DNA from: Saccharicrinis sp. UBA6048
Lineage (GTDB): Bacteria; Bacteroidota; Bacteroidia; Bacteroidales; Marinilabiliaceae
DNA length: 10,873 nucleotides
NCBI GenBank assembly: GCA_002429115.1
Contig: DIYS01000056.1
Span: 1 to 10,873, forward strand
Direction: 5' to 3'
In this document: piece by piece, positions 4,957 through 10,873 of the stretch
How positions within the stretch are numbered: the stretch's first letter is position 1
Layout: the number at the start of each line of letters is the position of its first letter
The notes under the pieces: model-generated
Told to the model about the DNA's origin: nothing
The model's input: only the letters and a program-made list of their open reading frames with translations
Database searches by the model: none
Made by a program: the position numbers and the translations under genes

Positions 4957-7809
4957 ATGACATCAGGATTTCTTAACTCTATAGCCTCCTATTATTATAA
5001 TCATCACAAAGACGACCTTGCAGAGTATTGCTTCGTCTTTCCGAGTCAGCGCTCGGGTATTTTCTTTACCAACCACCTGAGGCAATTGGTTGATAAGCCC
5101 TCATGGGCTCCACAAATAATGACGGTCAATGATTTTTTTGGTTCATTATCAAAATCCATTGTGGCTGATAACATCACCTTATTATTCACGCTGCACCAGG
5201 TGTATAATAAGGTAAGTGGTAAAACCACCACCTTTGATGAATTTCTGCCTTGGGGCGATATGTTTCTGGGTGATTTTGACGATATCGATAAGTACCTGGT
5301 CAATGTTGATCAGCTATTCTCCAATATAATTTCGTTTAAAGAGCTGGAAGACGATTACAGTCACCTGAGTGAAAAGCAGCTGGAGGCCATACGCTCATTC
5401 TGGGGTACTTTTAAGGCCGATCAGTTATCATCGCACCAGAATTTCTTTCTCGAAAATTGGGAGCACATACCTTTAGTTTACAAAGCATTCAGAGAGCAAC
5501 TCATTAGCGATTCACTGGCTTATGAAGGAATGGTGTACCGCGAGATTGCCGATCAGGTGCTAGCCGACGAACTACTTGACATCCCATGGAAAAAAGTTGT
5601 TTTTGTTGGATTAAATGCCCTCACCCCTGCAGAAAAGAAGGTAATGAATCAGCTGCAGAAACGTCAGCTGGCCGAGTTCATCTGGGATTATTCGCCATGG
5701 ATGCAAAAGGACGAAGAAGATATATTTCAGAGCAGAGGGCCAGGCTTGTTCTTAAACGAAAACAAAAACCGATACCCGGCACCAAGAGATTATCAATTAC
5801 CGCTTAACGAAAGTGGTCCTGAGATAACGATTACCGCTGTTGCCAATCCAACAGAACAGCTTAAGTCGGTCAATGCTTTTTTGAAAGATGAGTACGAAAG
5901 TGATTTAAAAACCGCAGTGGTGCTGGCCGATGAAACCATGCTGATGCCAACGCTCCATGGTATACCCGAAAATGTTGACCGGGTGAATGTCACCATGGGT
6001 TATCCCTTGAACCAAACGCCTGTTTTTGGATTGGTCAACCTGTTGTTTGATATGCTGCGCAATGCGCGGAAAAGCAGAGAAGGTGTCTGGCTCTATCACC
6101 GTCATGTATTGCCGGTGTTGCAGCACCAGTATATATCGCTTTTGGCAGATGAAGATTGCCGTTCGCTGCACAAAAAACTGGTACGCGAAAATATCATCTT
6201 TGTAAAAGCCAAAGACCTGCATATTAACCCGCTCTTTAAATTGTTGTTTGGCAAGGTAAACACAGGCAGCGAACTGGCGCAATACCTCATCAGTATCCTT
6301 GATAAGATCTATGAGTTGTTACAGCCACAGGAGGATAAACTGCTCGAACGTGAGTTTGTGTTTTCGTTGCATAAAAGCATTGTGCGATTGCAGGATTTGC
6401 TGGAGCAAAATCAGCAGGAAGATATCACGCCTGAAACATGGATTAAGCTGTATAAAAAACTGGCCGATTTTCAGACGGTTCCGTTTAAAGGTGAGCCATT
6501 GGCCGGATTACAGGTTATGGGTATCCTCGAAACACGAGCCCTTGATTTTGATATGTTGATTATCCTGGATTTGAACGAAGGAGTATTTCCTAAAACATCA
6601 GCGCCCAATACCTTTATTCCGGCGACATTGCGAGCAGGATTTGATCTGCCTACCATTGAGTTTCAGGATACCATTTTCTCGTATTACTTTTTCCGCCTTA
6701 TCCATCGTGCCAAGAAAGTGGAATTGCTCTACTCAACAGGTACGCAAGGCATGAAATCGAATGAAATGAGCCGTTACCTGTATCAGCTCAAATATGAGTT
6801 TGATGCACAGCTAAGCTCACATACATCCACCGGTAATGTTTCACTATTAAGTCCTCCCCTGCCATCGGCTCCTAAAACTAAAGAAGTGATGGATGAGCTG
6901 AATAAGTACAAAGCCGGGAATGAGAAATTTTTGTCCCCTAGTGCTTTGTCAACTTACATAGAATGTCCGATGCGCTTTTATTACCAGAAGGTGGCGGGTA
7001 TTAAAGAGCCTGATGAAATTACCGAGGAAGCCGATGCACGTATCTTTGGCCTTATCTTTCACGATGTGGTGGAGAACCTATATAAACCCTACATTGGTAA
7101 AGAAGTGGAAGCCGCGGTAATTGAAGGGTGGATAAAAAACAAAAAGCTGATTAAAGACCTGATTCGCGAGGGCTTTAACACCCACCTCACCGATTATGAA
7201 AAAGGGAAAAGCACCTTTACCGAAATACATGGTAAAAATGTGATGGTGTTTGAAGTGATCCTCCGTTACCTGATGCAATTCCTCAAGCTGGAAAAAGAGC
7301 GTACTCCTTTTGTGATTGTTGACCTGGAACGAAAAGTAAAGCACACCTATAGCAATGATACACTAATGCTAAACATCGGTGGTTTTATCGACCGGCTTGA
7401 AAGTAAGGATGGCCTGCTGAAGGTGATGGATTATAAAACGGGTACCGGGGAGGCTTCGGTTAATTCAATCAGTGACCTGTTTAATAGTGATAAGCACAAA
7501 AAAAACAAGGCCACCTTCCAAACGCTACTCTACTCACTGATACTGGAAGAGACAGGACATGATCAAACGCCCATTCAGCCGGGCGTTATCTGGGTGCGTG
7601 ATGTGTTTAAAAAGACCTATAACACACAATTGTTTTTAAAAGACCGGAAAAGCAAGACGCCGATTATCCTGCAGCCTGTAAGAGATGAATTTAAGGCTGG
7701 ATTGGATGAGTTGCTGACCACGCTTTACAATCCGGACATTCCTTTTCAGCCAGTGGAGAATATAGATAAATGCCGGTATTGCCCGTATAAGACTTTGTGC
7801 AATCGTTGA
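4957..7809 (+). CDS. addB: AddB-like PD-(D/E)XK nuclease, inactivated helicase family
   Basis: This 950-residue protein is the AddB-type subunit expected to work with AddA in resecting double-strand DNA breaks for recombination. The N-terminal part (about 20-115) has the Bacteroidota pattern VFPSQRSG, then DFFGSLS and WGDMFLGDFDDIDKYL. Where active helicases have a GxGKT Walker A, it has only PSQRSG, so this half is probably not an ATPase. TRALDFDMLIILDLNEGVFP at about 526-545 corresponds to the late helicase motifs. The C-terminal RecB-family nuclease begins near 658: H702 and E706 in FHDVVE, D812 in GFIDR, D825 and K827 in MDYKTG, Q855 and Y859 in QTLLY. C670 with C939, C942 and C948 (Cx2Cx5C) matches the AddB 4Fe-4S staple. 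The ATG at 4957 follows a good promoter. No addA follows, although the two genes are often adjacent in this phylum. Confidence 0.88.
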   Translation: MTSGFLNSIASYYYNHHKDDLAEYCFVFPSQRSGIFFTNHLRQLVDKPSWAPQIMTVNDFFGSLSKSIVADNITLLFTLHQVYNKVSGKTTTFDEFLPWGDMFLGDFDDIDKYLVNVDQLFSNIISFKELEDDYSHLSEKQLEAIRSFWGTFKADQLSSHQNFFLENWEHIPLVYKAFREQLISDSLAYEGMVYREIADQVLADELLDIPWKKVVFVGLNALTPAEKKVMNQLQKRQLAEFIWDYSPWMQKDEEDIFQSRGPGLFLNENKNRYPAPRDYQLPLNESGPEITITAVANPTEQLKSVNAFLKDEYESDLKTAVVLADETMLMPTLHGIPENVDRVNVTMGYPLNQTPVFGLVNLLFDMLRNARKSREGVWLYHRHVLPVLQHQYISLLADEDCRSLHKKLVRENIIFVKAKDLHINPLFKLLFGKVNTGSELAQYLISILDKIYELLQPQEDKLLEREFVFSLHKSIVRLQDLLEQNQQEDITPETWIKLYKKLADFQTVPFKGEPLAGLQVMGILETRALDFDMLIILDLNEGVFPKTSAPNTFIPATLRAGFDLPTIEFQDTIFSYYFFRLIHRAKKVELLYSTGTQGMKSNEMSRYLYQLKYEFDAQLSSHTSTGNVSLLSPPLPSAPKTKEVMDELNKYKAGNEKFLSPSALSTYIECPMRFYYQKVAGIKEPDEITEEADARIFGLIFHDVVENLYKPYIGKEVEAAVIEGWIKNKKLIKDLIREGFNTHLTDYEKGKSTFTEIHGKNVMVFEVILRYLMQFLKLEKERTPFVIVDLERKVKHTYSNDTLMLNIGGFIDRLESKDGLLKVMDYKTGTGEASVNSISDLFNSDKHKKNKATFQTLLYSLILEETGHDQTPIQPGVIWVRDVFKKTYNTQLFLKDRKSKTPIILQPVRDEFKAGLDELLTTLYNPDIPFQPVENIDKCRYCPYKTLCNR

Positions 7810-7817
7810 TTATAGAA

Positions 7818-7834
7818 TCGTGAATGGCACGAAT
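7818..7834. repeat. small inverted repeat after addB
   Basis: TCGTG (7818-7822) and CACGA (7828-7832) form a 5-bp stem with a 5-base loop, nine bases after the addB stop. No T-tract follows, so it is not a good intrinsic terminator. On the minus strand it includes ATTCGTG, a phrase that I recall being iterated in some Bacteroidota intergenic regions; here it occurs once. Confidence 0.3.
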
Positions 7835-7953
7835 TAAGACAAATAATAAGAGCAATTTGACGAATTTGCACTTCAGAAAATAAGAAATATCATTCATCTT
7901 TTAATTGACAAATGCGTCTGTTCGGCTTACGATACACTAAATAGATTAACATA

Positions 7954-8006
7954 TAAAGGTGTATTATACTTGGCTAATTGGTAGGTATTGTGCACCTTTA
8001 AGTTCG
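7954..8006 (+). promoter_or_regulatory. inverted repeat and possible promoter upstream of the 8052 gene
   Basis: TAAAGGTG (7954-7961) and CACCTTTA (7993-8000) are perfect inverted repeats 31 bases apart, extendable by G-T pairs. The right arm overlaps TAAGTTCG (7999-8006), which matches TAnnTTTG except for one base, and a TTG at 7978-7980 lies 18 bases upstream of it. A regulator bound to the arms would cover this promoter. The rest of the 7810-8051 gap shows nothing recognisable. Confidence 0.3.
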
Positions 8007-8051
8007 ATATAGAAAAATTTCAGCTGTAAATGACTCCGAATCGAAAGTATA

Positions 8052-9008
8052 ATGGAAGTTAGAATAAAATATACCAATTATGACCAAAATGAGTACAAAT
8101 CAGTTGGTCGGCTTAGCTTAAACCAAACCATAGGTTTATTTAAAAGCTTTCCTTGGGAAAAAGAACTAGGCAAAATTGAAAACATAAAGGAGCAGATATC
8201 TTATCCCATAGTAAAAATAATAAAACCAAACCGTGAATATCTTGAAATAAATGGGTTCAAAAGGAATGGGGTGATTTTTTTTAATGTTAATTTAAAATTC
8301 AAAAAGACCTTCTGGAAATCTATTACTGCTTTACAAAAGACAGAAACTGAAACACTTGAGTTGTTAAAAATATATTATGAAAATTCAATAGACAAGCTAA
8401 TATCACTAATAAAAACAGAACGATATACTGCCAATCAAGGGATTTTATATTTTTTCATAAATAACTCGAGAGAGAAAGATAAGTTAGTACAAATTAATCC
8501 AGAGAAACCAAGGTTTTATAAATATTATTTTAAATTCTCAAAGGCATTATTAAAATCCCTTTTCTCTTTTATTTTTCTCGCTATGCCCACTGCCTTTTAT
8601 TTATTTGGACTTTTAAAAGGATGGGATGTAAGTTTGAAAGACATGATGATATTCCAAATTCCAGTAACATTATTTGCATTACCAGGCATAGTTCTATTAA
8701 TTAATCATACCATTAAATCCAGAAACCTGAAAATATATTTTCAAAAGAATGATAATAATTTCATCTTTATAAGTAATGGTACGAAGGAGATATATATTAA
8801 AAACGAAATTGAAAGAATCAAACAATATCAAGCGAACGCGAGTAGTCGCGCACCTTGGAGTGATTTTAAATATTGGGAAATAATTATGAACTCTGGAAAA
8901 TCAATTAAGATAACAGACATATTGATAGACGAGATTGATTTTTTAAAGCGTTTCGGTTATTCACAAATTGAAAAAGAGATTAAAAAGAAATTTTTACCAT
9001 TATTATAA
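8052..9008 (+). CDS. unrecognised two-helix membrane protein
   Basis: I do not recognise this 318-residue protein. Residues 1-160 are soluble, rich in Lys, Ile and Asn, with no signal peptide. Two hydrophobic segments follow, at about 165-188 and 199-220, separated by a short loop (KGWDVSLKD), and then a predicted cytoplasmic domain of about 95 residues. This last domain alternates hydrophobic and polar residues (LKIYFQKND, FIFISNG, EIYIKNEIERI) and has YWEIIMNSGKSIKITDILID near 274-293, a layout like bacterial PH-like domains. The hairpin-plus-beta-domain arrangement resembles that of the YcxB-like protein at 10023, though sequence similarity is not obvious. Base composition is clearly more AT-rich than in addB. 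The start at 8052 is the first ATG of the frame. It lies 242 bp after addB and is probably its own unit. Membrane location is fairly sure, function unknown. Confidence 0.75.
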   Translation: MEVRIKYTNYDQNEYKSVGRLSLNQTIGLFKSFPWEKELGKIENIKEQISYPIVKIIKPNREYLEINGFKRNGVIFFNVNLKFKKTFWKSITALQKTETETLELLKIYYENSIDKLISLIKTERYTANQGILYFFINNSREKDKLVQINPEKPRFYKYYFKFSKALLKSLFSFIFLAMPTAFYLFGLLKGWDVSLKDMMIFQIPVTLFALPGIVLLINHTIKSRNLKIYFQKNDNNFIFISNGTKEIYIKNEIERIKQYQANASSRAPWSDFKYWEIIMNSGKSIKITDILIDEIDFLKRFGYSQIEKEIKKKFLPLL

Positions 9009-9162
9009 ATAGCAACAGCCAACAAACCGCAGAAAAGTGAGCAGATTCCAATTGATTAGTGCTGACAGAATAACACAGGTTATCTAATACACTAAACTCT
9101 TAAAACAACATTCACTAAATCAACTATAAAATCACCACTTATAATAACATAAACTACCTAAC

Positions 9163-9852
9163 ATGAAACTAATAATTGTTATAGCATTATCGTTTTTTGC
9201 CTTGATAAACATTAACGCTCAACAACGTACTGAGTATCGATACTTTAAAAATTCGAAAGCGAAAAATCCAGTTGAAGAAAGTGTCGCTAAATATATTGAA
9301 GAGACACAGTATACAAATGACTCAATAAAAACTGTTAGGCTTTGGAAAATTAAGAACCCAAAATTACAATGGCATAATGAATATAGAAAGGATAAAACAT
9401 CTGAAGATTGGCATATTTGGCGTTCAGATAACAAAGTCACCTATGGTCAGTACAAGCCAAGTGGATACTACAAATTTGACATCACAAATAACCAATTGGA
9501 CTTTGATCAAGCCGATCGTTTTGTTGCTCCAAAGCTTAGTCGCGAAGATAGTGATATCACCGGGCAATGTGATTGGGAATTAGAAAGTGGCTTTAGCAAA
9601 TTGATTGGTGCTACTATGAGGTATCCTGTAAAAGCACAGGAAAATGGCATTCAAGGTGAGGTAGTAGTACAATTTGTAATTGATAGTAAAGGTGAAGTCG
9701 GTTTTGTTAAAATTGTAAAGGGAGTTGATCCATTATTAGATGATGAAGCTTATAGGGTCATCGCATCTATACGACAACTCGTGCCAGCACAGTTAAATGG
9801 CCACAATATCGGCGTATATATAGAAGTACCTTTGAATTTTGTTTTACGATAG
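9163..9852 (+). CDS. secreted TonB C-terminal-domain protein
   Basis: The 229-residue product begins with a signal peptide (about residues 1-20, ending NINAQ) of the kind common in Bacteroidota, without a lipobox cysteine. Residues 21-145 are polar, rich in aromatic and charged residues, with no domain I can name. Residues about 150-229 are a TonB C-terminal domain: RYPVKAQENGIQGEVVVQF, then VIDSKGEVGFVKIVKG, LLDDEAYRVI and a closing strand VPLNFVLR. Classical TonB couples the inner-membrane ExbBD motor to outer-membrane receptors, but it has a membrane anchor and a proline-rich linker; both are missing here, so this is more likely a free periplasmic protein using the fold for another binding task. 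It lies 154 bp after the previous gene with no strong promoter match in between. The name 'energy transducer TonB' often given automatically would overstate the evidence. Confidence 0.82.
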   Translation: MKLIIVIALSFFALININAQQRTEYRYFKNSKAKNPVEESVAKYIEETQYTNDSIKTVRLWKIKNPKLQWHNEYRKDKTSEDWHIWRSDNKVTYGQYKPSGYYKFDITNNQLDFDQADRFVAPKLSREDSDITGQCDWELESGFSKLIGATMRYPVKAQENGIQGEVVVQFVIDSKGEVGFVKIVKGVDPLLDDEAYRVIASIRQLVPAQLNGHNIGVYIEVPLNFVLR

Positions 9853-9912
9853 AAAATAATGCACACTACTCATTTCCGATATAATCAATCAACTTTCACC
9901 TGGACATTTCTC

Positions 9913-9946
9913 TTGTTCAATTGCGCTATACTTTTTTATATATTTG
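9913..9946 (+). promoter_or_regulatory. candidate promoter of the YcxB-like gene
   Basis: TATATTTG at 9939-9946 fully matches the Bacteroidota -7 consensus TAnnTTTG. A TTG at 9913-9915 stands 23 bases before it, at the far end of the accepted -33 spacing. A start near 9953 would leave a leader of about 70 bases. The rest of the 9853-10022 spacer shows nothing else. Confidence 0.45.
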
Positions 9947-10022
9947 AAACAAAGGTCATTGCGTGTTAAAAACAAGCTAGCTGCCATATTGGAAAATTGC
10001 TACAATATAATTAAACCCATAA

Positions 10023-10571
10023 ATGATGAAACTTGAATTTCAACTGGAAAGAGAAGATCATGTTACTTTTCAACTTTATATAGCTTCTAAGTCAGAAAGG
10101 ATTAAAAAGAAAAGAAAATCTGTAAAATATAGAGTTCCAATAGTATACTTAATACTTTCTGCAATAATATTCTTTGTCGGAGAGCTTGGGCTTAGCATAA
10201 CCTTTGTGCTTATTGGAATTCTATGGTATTTATTCTATCCTAAATATGAAGTTAAAAAATACGAAAAGCATTATCGTTCCTATGTTGAGGAGAACTTTAA
10301 ATCAGACCGTGACCCTGCGGTTACTATAGAATTGACAGAGACGGTAATTAACACAACTGATGAGAAAGGAAGCTCATCAATAAAAGTTGAAACAGTTAAA
10401 GAGATTGACGAAATCGGAAAATATTTCTTCATTAGACTCAATCCTGGTTTGGGACTAGTAGTACCAAAATCTAGAATTAATGACTTGCATGAATTTGAAA
10501 CTTGGTTAAGTTCTGTAGTTGAAAAGTATGGAATCAAAAGAAATATTGACCTTGAATGGAAATGGAAATAA
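10023..10571 (+). CDS. YcxB-like membrane protein
   Basis: The 182-residue product has the layout of the YcxB-like family (named after Bacillus YcxB, function unknown). It has a short N-terminal strand region (LEFQLEREDHVTFQLYIASKS) and a basic stretch KKKRKSVKYR. Two closely spaced membrane helices follow, at about 38-54 and 57-72, then a C-terminal beta-rich cytoplasmic domain. That domain shows the family pattern: TIELTETVINTTDEKGSS at about 101-118, VKEIDEIGKYFFIRLN at about 125-140, and VVPKSRI at 146-152, then an amphipathic helix. Two ATGs stand in tandem (10023 and 10026); either could be used. Family assignment is from pattern, not a search. It follows its own candidate promoter and is AT-rich like its neighbours. 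Confidence 0.75.
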   Translation: MMKLEFQLEREDHVTFQLYIASKSERIKKKRKSVKYRVPIVYLILSAIIFFVGELGLSITFVLIGILWYLFYPKYEVKKYEKHYRSYVEENFKSDRDPAVTIELTETVINTTDEKGSSSIKVETVKEIDEIGKYFFIRLNPGLGLVVPKSRINDLHEFETWLSSVVEKYGIKRNIDLEWKWK

Positions 10572-10798
10572 ATAATATGGCGGCTAATACTATAGTATAA
10601 AACAATTGCCGTCCGTGAGAATTTGGAAGTTAGGTTGGGTAATTGAACACCGCCAATTCTTTGATTTTGCTTTATAAATGGAAAATTAAAAACAAATACA
10701 ACACTTTGGCTCAGCTCAATTTGGAAAGATTGTAAGGGTAAAATTCTTTACGCTCCCACAGCAGTCCATCGTGCCTTATGATAATAGAAACCTAAGAA
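10572..10798. other. non-coding tail with short repeats
   Basis: No reading frame of note. TACTATAGTA (10588-10597) is a 10-bp palindrome. TGGCGG (10578-10583) and CCGCCA (10650-10655) are inverted. Two diverged direct copies of a roughly 25-base phrase, ATTTGGAA followed by GTTAGGTTGGGTAA or AGATTGTAAGGGTAA, begin near 10621 and 10719. This may be decayed DNA between accessory genes. Confidence 0.45.
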
Positions 10799-10852
10799 AT
10801 GCCATTTAAAGAATCGAATCAAATAGAAACACCTCCTGATGATACTGTTTGA
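10799..10852 (+). pseudogene. 17-codon gene remnant resembling the start of DUF2971 proteins
   Basis: From the ATG at 10799 the frame reads MPFKESNQIETPPDDTV and then TGA at 10850-10852. The phrase ETPPDDTV is like the opening of DUF2971-type hypothetical proteins, which from memory continue with a tryptophan and an RYMDFTKF-like motif. A TGG-to-TGA change at the expected tryptophan would explain the stop, and a probable insertion-sequence end begins three bases later. The identification rests on a short match from memory; it may equally be a chance frame. Confidence 0.35.
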
Positions 10853-10854
10853 AA

Positions 10855-10873
10855 GTAAGGGTCTCCGGGTGAC
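10855..10873. mobile_element. probable terminal inverted repeat of an IS66-family element, cut by the window edge
   Basis: The last 19 bases, GTAAGGGTCTCCGGGTGAC, begin with GTAA and continue in the GTAAGCGTCTCCGG style typical of IS66-family ends. IS66 elements duplicate 8 bp at insertion; the candidate target copy would be GTTTGAAA at 10847-10854. Transposase genes would lie beyond the window, so the call depends on the terminus alone. Confidence 0.5.

Noticed and set aside
4957..5160. Functional Walker A motif in AddB
   Set aside because: The expected position reads PSQRSG with no GxGKT/S, so ATPase activity of this subunit is not supported.
7810..7860. Intrinsic terminator for addB
   Set aside because: The TCGTG/CACGA stem is only 5 bp and no T-tract follows.
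10572..10735. Integron-like attC site after the YcxB-like gene
   Set aside because: GTTAGGT at 10629-10635 fits GTTRRRY, but no matching RYYYAAC partner or properly spaced inner arms were found.
1..10873. CRISPR array, tRNA or rRNA genes
   Set aside because: No regularly spaced repeats of CRISPR size and no tRNA- or rRNA-like sequence were seen; the only regular array has a 7-bp period.

Overview
The window reads as a chromosomal segment of a Bacteroidota bacterium. A Marinilabiliales/Bacteroidales-like member would fit, but the order is a guess. The clues are AddB- and 2-oxoglutarate dehydrogenase proteins of Bacteroidota type, two matches to the Bacteroidota -7 promoter element TAnnTTTG, a secreted TonB-C-terminal protein with an 'NAQ' signal-peptide end, little Shine-Dalgarno use, and AT-rich spacers.

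Layout. (1) Positions 1-119: an edge fragment with a 16-bp palindrome and an uncertain partial reading frame. (2) Positions 120-4314, minus strand: the E2 (odhB/sucB) and E1 (odhA/sucA) genes of the 2-oxoglutarate dehydrogenase complex, transcribed E1 then E2. They are separated by a spacer that is almost entirely an array of eleven degenerate 7-bp units. E3 (lpd) is not in the window. (3) Positions 4315-4956: a divergent intergenic region with no convincing gene. It holds a structured core of inverted repeats flanked by two diverged direct repeats, then a short block related to the heptad array, then a clear promoter. (4) Positions 4957-7809, plus strand: an AddB-like PD-(D/E)XK nuclease with a degenerate helicase part and an iron-sulfur cysteine set. 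Its usual partner addA is not downstream. (5) Positions 7810-10571: visibly more AT-rich accessory DNA with three small plus-strand genes: an unrecognised membrane protein, a secreted TonB-C-terminal-domain protein, and a YcxB-like membrane protein. (6) Positions 10572-10873: a tail with short repeats, a 17-codon gene remnant resembling the start of DUF2971 proteins, and, in the last 19 bases, what looks like the end of an IS66-family element.

The E1 and E2 genes act together: E1 decarboxylates 2-oxoglutarate on thiamine diphosphate, and E2 passes the succinyl group from its lipoyl arm to CoA. AddB would act with AddA, encoded elsewhere, in processing double-strand breaks. I see no functional link between these housekeeping genes and the small genes on the right.

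I found no complete new multi-gene system. The strongest unusual signals are the heptad array that exactly fills the E1-E2 spacer, its echo upstream of addB, the composite inverted-repeat element at 4525-4790, the cysteine-rich C-terminus of E1, and the probable IS66 end next to a gene remnant.
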